From NCBI GenBank assembly GCA_039808025.1, contig JBDHSK010000002.1:1-64000 (forward strand): 64,000 nt of DNA, given 5' to 3'. Of the stretch, positions 17,114-25,123 are shown in pieces (position 1 is the stretch's first letter; each line of letters opens with the position of its first letter). Origin of the DNA: Sandaracinobacteroides sp039808025. Its GTDB lineage: Bacteria > Pseudomonadota > Alphaproteobacteria > Sphingomonadales > Sphingomonadaceae. A program made the translations under genes and the position numbers. The notes below the pieces were generated by a model that saw only the letters and a list, made by a program, of their open reading frames with translations, searched no databases and had not been told where the DNA came from.

Positions 17114-18487
17114 ATGGCCGTCAACCGCCCCGGTCGCGGCTGGTGGCGTTCCTCGACGCTGCGGTTTGCCGCACTGGTGTTCGCACTTCAGGTAGGCGCC
17201 TCGTCGCTGATTCTGCTGGCAGTGCACCAGCGCACCTCCAGCGAGCTGACCGCCATCGCCAGGGCCGAGGCCTCGGAACTGCGCGACGATCTTACCACTG
17301 CATTCGGTATGGGCCAGCGGCCGGCCATGCTGGCCCTCGTTCACAGCCGCATCCGTGGCCCCGGCCATGATCAGGCCGTCATCCTGCTGACAGACCCGAC
17401 AGGCCGGCCGATCGCCGGAAACATCTCTACCTTGCCCCTGTCGCTGCCCGCTGATGGTCGCTGGCGGCCCATCACCCTCTATCGCCTCAATGCCGATGAT
17501 CCTGAACGGATGATCGCCTCGGTAACTATTCTTGCCGATGGCTCGCGGCTGTTCACCGGCCACGTGGTCGAAAATTCCATGCAGCTGGGCGCAGTTGTCG
17601 AGGAGGCGATGATCGGGGTGCTGCTTCTCTCATTGCCGCTGGCCGCACTTGGTGCATGGCTTGCTGCCAGAATGGTCAGCCAACGGGTTGCAGCGATCGC
17701 CACCACCGTCGATGAGGTCGCCAAAGGCAACCTGTCGGGAAGAACCCTGCTGGATGGTTCTGGCGACGCGTTCGAACGGCTGGCCCGCGGAATCAACGCC
17801 ATGCTCGACCGTATCGAGGCACTGGTGGGCGAACTGCGGCTGGTGACAGACGGGCTGGCCCACGACCTGCGTTCACCGCTGATGCGCATACGGGTAGCAA
17901 CCGACCGGGCCGTTGCGGCCACCGATGATCCCGGTACACTGCTGGCCCTGCAATCGCTTTCCACCGAAGCCGATGCCCTGCTGGCCATGCTGACAACCGC
18001 GATGCAGATCAGCGAGGCCGAGGCGGGGATCGGCAAGGCACGGTTCACGCACTTCGACGCCGCCGAGATGATGCGTGATATTGCCGAACTCTATGCGCCA
18101 TTGGCCGAAGATCAGGGTTATACCCTCGTTCTGGCGCCCATGCAGCCAGTGCCGATCATCGCTCACCATGAACTTCTGGGCCAGGCCATTGCCAACCTGA
18201 TCGACAATGCCCTGAAATATGCACGACCCGGCACAGTAACGCTAAGCGCCTCTATGCTGAATAATGGCACCAAACTTACGGTTACAGATTGCGGGCCTGG
18301 CATTGCCAAAGAGCAGCAGCAACAGGCTCTACGGCGGTTCGGCAGGCTCGACCCGTCACGACATCTGGTCGGCGCGGGGCTTGGCCTGTCGCTGGTGGCA
18401 GCCGTTTGTCACCTACACGATGGCCGCCTGACCATGTCCACCAGCACAAGTAGTTTTTCAGTAAATCTTTTCATACCAAAGCTTTAG
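17114..18487 (+). CDS. Sensor histidine kinase
   Basis: 457 aa. A membrane helix (LRFAALVFALQVGASSLILLAV) and a periplasmic domain of about 120 residues precede a second helix (IGVLLLSLPLAALGAWLAARM) and a HAMP region (QRVAAIATTVDEVAKGNLSGRT). The phosphoacceptor box is LAHDLRSPLMRIR, and the ATP-binding N (ANLIDNALKY), G1 (DCGPGIA) and G2 (GAGLGLSLV) boxes follow. A complete EnvZ-like kinase coupled to the preceding regulator. The input signal is unknown. A long-range inverted repeat begins at its stop codon. Confidence 0.95.
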   Translation: MAVNRPGRGWWRSSTLRFAALVFALQVGASSLILLAVHQRTSSELTAIARAEASELRDDLTTAFGMGQRPAMLALVHSRIRGPGHDQAVILLTDPTGRPIAGNISTLPLSLPADGRWRPITLYRLNADDPERMIASVTILADGSRLFTGHVVENSMQLGAVVEEAMIGVLLLSLPLAALGAWLAARMVSQRVAAIATTVDEVAKGNLSGRTLLDGSGDAFERLARGINAMLDRIEALVGELRLVTDGLAHDLRSPLMRIRVATDRAVAATDDPGTLLALQSLSTEADALLAMLTTAMQISEAEAGIGKARFTHFDAAEMMRDIAELYAPLAEDQGYTLVLAPMQPVPIIAHHELLGQAIANLIDNALKYARPGTVTLSASMLNNGTKLTVTDCGPGIAKEQQQQALRRFGRLDPSRHLVGAGLGLSLVAAVCHLHDGRLTMSTSTSSFSVNLFIPKL

Positions 18488-18575
18488 CAGCGTCGGTTTT
18501 GTGAGTGCCCTTGATGCCGGCCGATTGGGGAGATGGGCTGGCCGCAACCACAAGGACCACACAAACCGACGCTGC
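18487..18575. repeat. Long-range inverted repeat after the histidine kinase
   Basis: GCAGCGTCGGTTT at 18487-18499 pairs exactly with AAACCGACGCTGC at 18563-18575, enclosing 63 bases. The left arm begins at the last base of the kinase stop. It could be a transcript-end structure, part of a small RNA, or a mobile-element footprint; no function can be assigned. Confidence 0.7.
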
Positions 18576-18615
18576 CATGGGCGCTCAGGAGGATGGTCTG
18601 CGCCCGGAAGCTCTG

Positions 18616-18786
18616 TTATTTCATCCTGCTGTCAGCTTTCTTTTCCATCTTCTGCTGTTTCACAACCTTGGTCGCCTTTTCCGTCCTGGCCGGCGCGGCA
18701 TGTGGGGCAGGCGCCGCCAATACCGGCGCAGCCATGATCCCAAGCGCCGCCAGGCCTGACAACAGCGACGCAGAAACAATTCTCAT
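18616..18786 (-). CDS. Small secreted Lys-rich peptide
   Basis: 56 aa. A signal peptide (MRIVSASLLSGLAALGIMAAPVLAAPA) leaves a mature part of about 30 residues rich in Lys, Ala and Met (ARTEKATKVVKQQKMEKKADSRMK). ATG 18786 has AGGAGA 7 bases upstream, a strong translation signal for so short a frame. It is convergent with the two-component system. No family is recognised; the mature peptide is strongly cationic. It could be a periplasmic stress peptide. Confidence 0.6.
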   Translation of the reverse strand: MRIVSASLLSGLAALGIMAAPVLAAPAPHAAPARTEKATKVVKQQKMEKKADSRMK

Positions 18787-18936
18787 GGATGTTCTCCTGA
18801 TGTCTGGCGGAGGCATTCCGTCTCGACACAGGTGTTATGCACCCCCCGACCCTGCGCGACGGTGGAGGGCCGATGAAATTTTGGTAATGTTTTTGGCACT
18901 GCCGGTGCGACTCATGAGGTGCAGAGCCAGAGAATA

Positions 18937-18964
18937 CCCGGCCACAGACGCATCTGTGGCCGGG
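18937..18964. terminator. Hairpin after the second PEPxxWA-CTERM gene
   Basis: A perfect 12-base stem (CCCGGCCACAGA / TCTGTGGCCGGG, 4-base loop) lies 55 bases past the minus-strand gene ending at 19019. There is no good U run, so factor-independent termination is only a possibility. Confidence 0.5.
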
Positions 18965-19018
18965 CCTTACTGCCAGGCTGCCCTCAGAACAAATCTGCCA
19001 GTCGCTCCCGGTTTCGGG

Positions 19019-19648
19019 TCAGGCGACCCTGGCCACCTTCTGCCGGCGCGCTGCAATACCCACCAGCCCGAAGCCGGCAATCAGCAGCGCCCAGGTGGCA
19101 GGTTCAGGAACCGTGCCCTTGTAGAAAAGGCGGTCGAAATCGATGCCGTCAGCCGGGGCCGAGGCAGTAAATGTTACCGTGGTGAAGCCCATGGAATCGA
19201 TCACCCCGGCAAACAAGACACCGCCACCTGAATAGCTGGAATACAGCACTTCTGAACCATTGCCCCAGTCAATCGTCAGATCACTGGCGCCAACGGTGCC
19301 AAAATCAATCACATCGATGCCGAAGTGCGTGATGGGACTGTTGAACGTAAACACCAGGCTGTCAGGAGAGGCCCCATAGACCGTTTGCACGCCATCGGTC
19401 GCGTTCAGGCTGCGAACCCCAAAGAACCCCGGGCAATAGGTGGAACCACCATTAATGCAGCTGAAGGTAACATCGGCAAGCGTAACCGAAGTGCCGGTAA
19501 CCGATGATGGCGATTCAAAGCTCTCGAAACTCAGCCCGCCACCAGCTGCAGCATGAAAGGCTGACTCGCTGGTATAGGTAGTGGCCGCAGTGGCAGCAGT
19601 GCCGATGGCAAAAGCTGCTACAATGGCGATATGGTGGCGCATGGTCAT
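19019..19648 (-). CDS. PEPxxWA-CTERM secreted protein, 209 aa
   Basis: A short signal peptide (HHIAIVAAFAIGTAATA) precedes a beta-rich body with SFESFESPSSVTG, a cysteine pair in SCINGGSTYCPGFFG and FNSPITHFGIDVIDFG, ending in VPEPATWALLIAGFGLVG and RRQK. The body resembles the PEP-CTERM anchored beta-sandwich proteins found in many bacteria with exosortases. ATG 19648 follows GGGGGAGGTATC; a second ATG at 19642 is possible. A perfect palindrome lies just upstream. Confidence 0.88.
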   Translation of the reverse strand: MTMRHHIAIVAAFAIGTAATAATTYTSESAFHAAAGGGLSFESFESPSSVTGTSVTLADVTFSCINGGSTYCPGFFGVRSLNATDGVQTVYGASPDSLVFTFNSPITHFGIDVIDFGTVGASDLTIDWGNGSEVLYSSYSGGGVLFAGVIDSMGFTTVTFTASAPADGIDFDRLFYKGTVPEPATWALLIAGFGLVGIAARRQKVARVA

Positions 19649-19957
19649 GATACCTCCCCCTCAGGATGCAAGAATTGCATCATTTTTGGTAATGAAATCC
19701 ATGCAAGTTTTGTGCCAATACGGAAAATCAATGACTTAGGCCAGTGTGTCCCCCGCCAGAATGTAAATAATCCCGACACTGCTACCTTCACGGTCAGGAA
19801 GGTCGAGACCCAGCCCCTCACCAACATGGTAAAATCGCGGTACGATATGCTGAAGGTCAGCCAGCACAAGCGCACGCCATGGCTTCAGATGGCCGCAGCA
19901 TGCCGCCTGGATCCGCGCTCGCAGTCTGTCACTCGAACTGGCAATCTGGCGCGGCCC
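19649..19957. other. 309-base gap between clpX end and a PEPxxWA-CTERM gene
   Basis: No convincing gene is seen. The left part holds a palindrome (19665-19681) and AT-richer sequence that fits a promoter for the minus-strand gene at 19648. The right part is the 3' region of clpX with no obvious terminator. Confidence 0.6.
19665..19681. promoter_or_regulatory. Palindrome upstream of PEPxxWA-CTERM gene
   Basis: GATGCAA-GAA-TTGCATC is a perfect 7-base inverted repeat centred about 25 bases before the start at 19648. It could be a regulator operator or an RNA hairpin near the ribosome site. Confidence 0.5.
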
Positions 19958-21208
19958 TCAGGCGGCTTTGTCAGCCCGCAGAATCCGCACCGGCTCCTTC
20001 AGTCCACGCACCACTTCGCCGTCAATCACCACTTCCTCGACTGTTTCCATGCCCGGCAATTCGAACATGGTGTCAAGCAGGATGCCTTCGAGGATCGACC
20101 GCAGGCCGCGCGCTCCGGTCTTGCGCTCGATGGCGCGCCGCGCCACCTCGACCAGGGCATCTTCCGTAAACGACAGCTTCACACCCTCCATCTCGAACAG
20201 GCGGGCATATTGCTTCGACAGGGCGTTCTTCGGTTCAGTCAAGATCTTGATGAGTGCGGCCTCGTCGAGATCTTCGAGGGTGGCGATCACCGGCAAGCGG
20301 CCGACAAATTCAGGGATCAGTCCGAACTTCAGCAGATCCTCGGGCTCGCACTGCCGCAATACTTCGCCGGTGCGACGTTCGTCAGGGGCTGCCACATGGG
20401 CCCCAAAGCCGATCGATTTTCCCTGCAGCCGGTCGGCGATGATGCGGTCAAGCCCCGAAAAAGCCCCGCCGCAAATGAACAGGATGTTGGTGGTATCAAC
20501 CTGCAGGAACTCCTGCTGCGGATGCTTGCGCCCACCTTGCGGCGGTACGCTTGCCGTCGTCCCTTCCATGATCTTCAGCAGCGCCTGCTGCACGCCTTCG
20601 CCCGACACGTCGCGGGTGATCGACGGATTGTCGGCCTTGCGGCTGATCTTGTCGATCTCGTCGATATAGACGATGCCGCGCTGGGCGCGCTCGACGTTAT
20701 AGTCGCTGGCCTGCAACAGCTTCAGGATGATGTTCTCGACATCTTCCCCCACATAACCGGCCTCGGTCAGCGTCGTGGCGTCAGCCATGGTGAAGGGCAC
20801 ATCGAGAATGCGCGCAAGCGTCTGTGCCAGCAGTGTCTTGCCGCAGCCCGTCGGCCCCACCAGCAGGATGTTCGATTTGGCGAGCTCAACCTCGGCACCC
20901 TTGCCGCCATGGGCCAGCCGCTTGTAGTGGTTGTGTACCGCCACCGAGAGCACCCGCTTGGCATGGCTCTGCCCGATCACATAATCGTCGAGCACCTTCA
21001 TGATCTCGCGCGGGGTGGGCACGCCATCGCGAGATTTCACCAGGTTGCTGCGGGTTTCTTCACGGATGATGTCGTTGCACAACTCAACGCATTCGTCGCA
21101 GATAAATACGGTGGGCCCCGCGATCAGCTTTTTTACCTCGTGCTGGCTCTTGCCGCAGAAAGAGCAATAGAGGACGTTCTTGCCGTCAGAGCTGGTGGAT
21201 TTTGTCAT
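19958..21208 (-). CDS. clpX: ATP-dependent Clp protease ATP-binding subunit ClpX
   Basis: 416 aa. The zinc-binding domain has Cys15, Cys18, Cys37 and Cys40 (CSFC...CDEC). Walker A GPTGCGKT lies at 118-125, the GYVGED pore loop near 151 and Walker B IDEID near 182-186. The sensor/arginine region contains the RRTGEVLRQ stretch, and a C-terminal AAA lid ends near VVRGLKEPVRI. It unfolds tagged substrates for ClpP, encoded 155 bases upstream on the same strand. Confidence 0.98.
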   Translation of the reverse strand: MTKSTSSDGKNVLYCSFCGKSQHEVKKLIAGPTVFICDECVELCNDIIREETRSNLVKSRDGVPTPREIMKVLDDYVIGQSHAKRVLSVAVHNHYKRLAHGGKGAEVELAKSNILLVGPTGCGKTLLAQTLARILDVPFTMADATTLTEAGYVGEDVENIILKLLQASDYNVERAQRGIVYIDEIDKISRKADNPSITRDVSGEGVQQALLKIMEGTTASVPPQGGRKHPQQEFLQVDTTNILFICGGAFSGLDRIIADRLQGKSIGFGAHVAAPDERRTGEVLRQCEPEDLLKFGLIPEFVGRLPVIATLEDLDEAALIKILTEPKNALSKQYARLFEMEGVKLSFTEDALVEVARRAIERKTGARGLRSILEGILLDTMFELPGMETVEEVVIDGEVVRGLKEPVRILRADKAA

Positions 21209-21363
21209 CTTCCCGCTTTCTGCCCGCAGCCCGATGGCAGCAGGCCACTACCAAATTAGCGCCAATTCGCCGGGCCGCAAGGGCCAAAGGCTGCCAGACG
21301 CTGGCACCGGGGCCATAGCAGATGGCGCCTCCAGGTGTCACGGCCAGCTGCCAGCCACGTCGA

Positions 21364-22035
21364 TCAGGCGGCCTTTGCGTCGTTTTCGGCCGGTGTCGGG
21401 CGCTTTTCCATCACTTCGTCGACAAGCCCGAACACCCGGGCTTCCTCGGCCGACATGAACTTGTCACGCTCTACCGCCGTCTCGATCTCTTCGACCGGTT
21501 TGCCGGTGAATTTGGCATACAGGCTGTTCATGTGCGCGCGCACCCGGATGATCTCACGCGCCTGAATCTCGATATCGGTCGCCTGCCCCTGGGCGCCACC
21601 CGAGGGCTGGTGCACCATGATGCGGGCATTGGCGAGCGCCACGCGCATCCCCGGCTCTCCGGCAGCCAGCAGGAAACTGCCCATCGACGCCGCCTGGCCG
21701 ATGCACACCGTGCCGACCTTGGGGCGGATATACTGCATGGTATCATAGATCGCCATGCCCGAGGTGATCACCCCACCTGGCGAATTGATGTACATGAAGA
21801 TGTCTTTTTTGGGGTTTTCCGCCTCGAGGAACAGCAGTTGGGCGACGATGAGCGACGCCATGGTATCTTCGATCGGCCCGTTCACGAACACGATGCGTTC
21901 GCGCAGCAGCCGCGAAAAGATGTCGAACGAGCGTTCCCCCCGGCTCGATTGCTCGATGACGATGGGAACCAGCCCGCCCTGCGGTTGCGGGGCGAAGGGG
22001 GTGGCGGGGTTCATGAAAAACGGATCGCGGTTCAT
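21364..22035 (-). CDS. clpP: ATP-dependent Clp protease proteolytic subunit ClpP
   Basis: 223 aa, a usual length with a short N-terminal extension. The catalytic triad is readable: Ser117 in QAASMGSF, His142 in MVHQPSGG and Asp191 in VERDKFM. The YINSPGG oxyanion region is also present. It forms the tetradecameric chamber fed by ClpX. clpP and clpX are adjacent on the minus strand, as usual. Confidence 0.98.
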   Translation of the reverse strand: MNRDPFFMNPATPFAPQPQGGLVPIVIEQSSRGERSFDIFSRLLRERIVFVNGPIEDTMASLIVAQLLFLEAENPKKDIFMYINSPGGVITSGMAIYDTMQYIRPKVGTVCIGQAASMGSFLLAAGEPGMRVALANARIMVHQPSGGAQGQATDIEIQAREIIRVRAHMNSLYAKFTGKPVEEIETAVERDKFMSAEEARVFGLVDEVMEKRPTPAENDAKAA

Positions 22036-22099
22036 GGTCCGACTAAGTCGGGCCTGCCATCGGGTTCGTCAACCCCCCTCGCAACGGCCCGACGGGAAC

Positions 22100-22777
22100 T
22101 TATCCACCCGTTTCGGGCCCAACCTGGCGCAGACGGTCTCTGGCCATCTCCCCGACGATCCGGCGAAAGTCGTCAAGACTGTATCGCCTTCCGGCCTCAA
22201 GTGGTGCAATCGGCCCGGGGCTGGGAATGACGATGTCGTCGGCATCGCCCGCTTCGCCCTTCAGCCAGACTGCCTTCAGGTGCAGCGCCGGCACATCGAT
22301 GATCGACAGGGCGCGCACTTCCGCCTGCCGCCCCTCCTGCCGCCGGGCATCGGCTATGGTTCTGCTCATCGCCGAAATCGCCGGGCCTTCGGTAACCGCA
22401 AGAAAGCGGTTGGTGTCCACCTCGACATCGGCAACCGCCGGCGCCTCGGTCGAGCTGTCGAGGAATTGCGCCCACAGCCGCGGCCGGACCTCGCGCGGGC
22501 TCTTTCCCGCGGAGAGATCATCGAGCCCCATCACCACCACAGGGGCCGCCGGAGGGCGGACATCCTTCTTGGCCCGTGCCGCCCAAGCCCTGATTCCCGC
22601 CGCCATGGTTGCCGACCGGCTGAAGATGCTGGGCCTTATCGTGGTGTCAGCGCCAGCGGATGCGGCATCGATCTGCGCCGGGGTGACCGCCGTGCCGGCC
22701 CGCACGACAAAGCGTGCCAGCGCCTTGTCGAGCGCCTCGACAGTGGCGGCCGGAGGTTCCTGCATGATCACAGGCAT
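22100..22777 (-). CDS. Unknown protein encoded after the papain-like protease
   Basis: 225 aa with no signal peptide or membrane segment. The N-terminus is helical (VEALDKALARFVVRAGTAVTPAQIDAA). The middle contains APVVVMGLDDLSAGKSPREVRPRLWAQFLD, and the C-terminus is AGRRYSLDDFRRIVGEMARDRL. I recognise no family. ATG 22777 has AGGAGA upstream, and the start lies 23 bases after the protease stop, so the two are probably one operon. It could be a partner, substrate, inhibitor or self-protection factor of the protease; that is inference from position. Confidence 0.75.
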   Translation of the reverse strand: MPVIMQEPPAATVEALDKALARFVVRAGTAVTPAQIDAASAGADTTIRPSIFSRSATMAAGIRAWAARAKKDVRPPAAPVVVMGLDDLSAGKSPREVRPRLWAQFLDSSTEAPAVADVEVDTNRFLAVTEGPAISAMSRTIADARRQEGRQAEVRALSIIDVPALHLKAVWLKGEAGDADDIVIPSPGPIAPLEAGRRYSLDDFRRIVGEMARDRLRQVGPETGG

Positions 22778-22800
22778 CGGTTGGTCTCCTTTCCTGCTGC

Positions 22801-24060
22801 TCAGGCGCTGGTGAAATAACTGTTGGTCCACGAACCGGAACCCCGGTAGGCGGTCTTCAGCGTGTCATAATCAACCAGAGACAGTGTGCCACCGCCGGAA
22901 TCGGCAATCCACACACATTCGTCATCCTCGGTGCCGGTGGCTGCTATGAAGTGCGCGCCGCCACCGCTCCAGGCCACCCGGATACCCAACGGCCGCCCCT
23001 TCAGCACCTCCTGTTCAACATCAGCGAAACTGGTGATGCTGCTGTTATGGCTGACATAATGCCCCACGGTTTTCAGGGCCTCGCTCAGAGAGCCATAGGT
23101 ATTGCATGGCGCATTCCCGCCAGCTGATGTGCAACAGTTGCTGACGCCTTTCTGATCGTTGGCGACAAGGCACTGGGTCCAGGCGGTGTTGGCGTCGTAG
23201 AAGCGGGCGATCGCCGTCGAGCAGGCGGCCCAGCACCAGTTGCCATAGGTCTGCGCCAGCGGCTGAAAGTTCAGAACCACATCAACCGGATCGGCGCCAG
23301 CATAGCCGGTAACGAACCGGGGCCGATAGCCCTGGGCCAGCAGGTCATTGAACTTCAGCTGGTAGGTGCCACCCGTCATGCCGTGGTGCGCAATGCTGGC
23401 AACCGAGCGCAGTTCCCACAACCCGCAGTAATAATCCTTGCCACCCAGAGTGACGGCGCCGCCGCAAACCTGATCATACCCCTGGGCGGCATAGGCGGCA
23501 GCAGCGCTTCGATACGCCGCTTCCTCAAGCCCGTGCCGCGCTACCCACTGCGGGCCTGAGGCCTTCTCCCAGATGGCGGCATAACGGGCCTGGCCGCCAT
23601 CGGCATAAACCGAAACCCAGGTCAGGCGAAATCCATCGCCGGTATGCTGGTTGAATTCCTGCTGATACTGCTGACCAGACAGGCCGTGACGCGCTATCCA
23701 GGCGCCACCCGCCACCTTCTCCCACAAGGCGGCAAAACGCGGCGATCCGGCGATCGAGGCACCATTCACCATCTTCAGCCGGAAGCCATCCCGTACCAGC
23801 CTGTCGAACTCTGCCTGATATTGCGCCCCGGTCATGCCATGGCGGGCCACCCATGCCCCGCCGGGTGATTTGTCCCAGATGGCGGCATAACGCGCACCGC
23901 TGCCGCTGTCATAGCCCGACACACAGCGCAGGCGGTAGCCCTGCCCCACATACTGATCGAACGCCTGTTGATACTGGGCGCTGGTCAGCCCATGCCGGGC
24001 TACCAGTGCCGGGCCGCCAGTCTTTTCAAAACTGGCCATATACAATGATCGGATGGTCAT
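22801..24060 (-). CDS. Tandem-repeat protein with C-terminal papain-like cysteine protease
   Basis: 419 aa without a signal peptide. Residues about 17-254 hold five units of about 50 residues with the pattern GG-W-ARHGM-x-Q-YQ-F-x-GFRL-x-ARYAAIWEK, matching what I know as polyglycine-hydrolase-like structural repeats; the last is shortened. Residues 265-419 form a papain-like (C39/C70, AvrRpt2-like) protease: Gln270, catalytic Cys276 in GNWCWAACSTA, His370 in GGGAHFIAATG and Asp387 in WIADSGGG. Cys pairs (CLVA...NCC...PCN) may bond if the protein is exported. ATG 24060 follows AGGAGTGGT. Divergent from the transglycosylase gene. Confidence 0.85.
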   Translation of the reverse strand: MTIRSLYMASFEKTGGPALVARHGLTSAQYQQAFDQYVGQGYRLRCVSGYDSGSGARYAAIWDKSPGGAWVARHGMTGAQYQAEFDRLVRDGFRLKMVNGASIAGSPRFAALWEKVAGGAWIARHGLSGQQYQQEFNQHTGDGFRLTWVSVYADGGQARYAAIWEKASGPQWVARHGLEEAAYRSAAAAYAAQGYDQVCGGAVTLGGKDYYCGLWELRSVASIAHHGMTGGTYQLKFNDLLAQGYRPRFVTGYAGADPVDVVLNFQPLAQTYGNWCWAACSTAIARFYDANTAWTQCLVANDQKGVSNCCTSAGGNAPCNTYGSLSEALKTVGHYVSHNSSITSFADVEQEVLKGRPLGIRVAWSGGGAHFIAATGTEDDECVWIADSGGGTLSLVDYDTLKTAYRGSGSWTNSYFTSA

Positions 24061-24292
24061 ACCACTCCTCCCTGAGGAAAGAATACTTTCACAGGCCAGA
24101 AAATGTCTCGACTCTACTTAACACCCAATGGTTAACATGTAATAGATTTTCTTCTGTTTATCAATACATGATAATGATGGCTGGCCGCAGCTGCTCCTGC
24201 AAGATTCAAGGTCACCGGGTTCCTCGCAGATCAACATCCGGAATGGAGGCGGTTTCCCCCCATAATCGTTATCAGCTTGCTAGCCTGACAGC

Positions 24293-25123
24293 ATGGGAGT
24301 TGAACCGTTACCCTATTCTGCAGGTATCGATGGCGCTACGCGCGGGGGTGTCGATGGCGCTACGCGCGGGGGTGTCGATGGCGCTACGCGCGGGGCGGCT
24401 GCATCGGGGGTATTGCCGGCGCTTCAGGCGGCGGCAAGCCGCGTCGGGGTGGATTTTGCCACGCTCCTGAACACCGCCCGCCTTGAGTCCGGCTTCAACC
24501 CGAACGCCAGGGCCAGAACCTCCAGTGCCACCGGCCTGTTCCAGTTCATTGATTCCACCTGGCTTTCCACTCTTGCCCGCCATGGCCGGGAACATGGCAT
24601 AACACCCTCCAGCCGCGCAGAGGCACTGGCCATGCGCCGCGACCCGGCCATCGCCAGCCTGATGGCGGCTGAACTCATGGCAGACAACGCCAGGGCCCTG
24701 TCGGCGCGGCTGGGGCGGGCGGTTGATGGCGCCGAACTGTATCTGGCGCATTTCCTCGGTGTCGGCGGGGCCGCGCGCTTCCTGTCGGCCATGGCCACCA
24801 ACCCCGGCATGGCCGCAGCCGAACTGCTTCCCGCCGCTGCGCGCGCCAATCGCGCCATTTTCACCAACATCCAGGCCGGGCAATCCCGCTCACTTGCCGA
24901 GGTCTTCGACCTGCTGCGCGCCCGCTTCACCGGATCTCCAGGTGGCAGCTCTGCGCCTGTGGCCGCAACCGGCGGCAGGGCCAGCAACGCATCAGCTTCA
25001 TCGCCGGGCAAACCGGCCATTACAACAATCGCAAAGCCCGTTTCCGCACCGCCAAGCGCCGCCGAGGCCCGGCGTGCCGCGCAGGCCGCCTATCTGCTGC
25101 TCGCGCAGCTGGGGGGCGGCTGA
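24293..25123 (+). CDS. Flagellum-linked lytic transglycosylase (SLT domain)
   Basis: 276 aa. After a short repeat-containing leader (three GVDGATRG units), residues about 38-110 form an SLT-type muramidase with catalytic Glu in ARLESGFNPNARA, then SSATGLFQFIDSTW. Further C-terminal residues include YLAHFLGVGGAARFL and an Ala/Pro/Ser-rich tail. The stop overlaps the flhA start (TGATG). The position suggests a peptidoglycan-opening role for the flagellum, as with FlgJ-like proteins. No signal peptide is seen, so export by the flagellar apparatus or a different start is possible; the start near the repeat is uncertain. Confidence 0.85.
   Translation: MGVEPLPYSAGIDGATRGGVDGATRGGVDGATRGAAASGVLPALQAAASRVGVDFATLLNTARLESGFNPNARARTSSATGLFQFIDSTWLSTLARHGREHGITPSSRAEALAMRRDPAIASLMAAELMADNARALSARLGRAVDGAELYLAHFLGVGGAARFLSAMATNPGMAAAELLPAAARANRAIFTNIQAGQSRSLAEVFDLLRARFTGSPGGSSAPVAATGGRASNASASSPGKPAITTIAKPVSAPPSAAEARRAAQAAYLLLAQLGGG
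24327..24396. repeat. 24-base in-frame tandem repeat
   Basis: Three copies of a 24-base unit (starting TCGATGGCGCTACGCG) at 24327, 24351 and 24375 encode IDGATRGG / VDGATRGG / VDGATRGA at the N-terminus of the transglycosylase. The first two units are nearly identical in DNA. Confidence 0.9.

Noticed and set aside
19631..21259. Long plus-strand open frame of 542 codons
   Set aside because: Lies antisense to clpX, whose translation is complete and conserved. The plus frame has no domain and is a shadow of GC-biased codon use.
24327..24396. Possible CRISPR or phage repeat
   Set aside because: Three 24-base units in frame at the N-terminus of a transglycosylase; no spacers.
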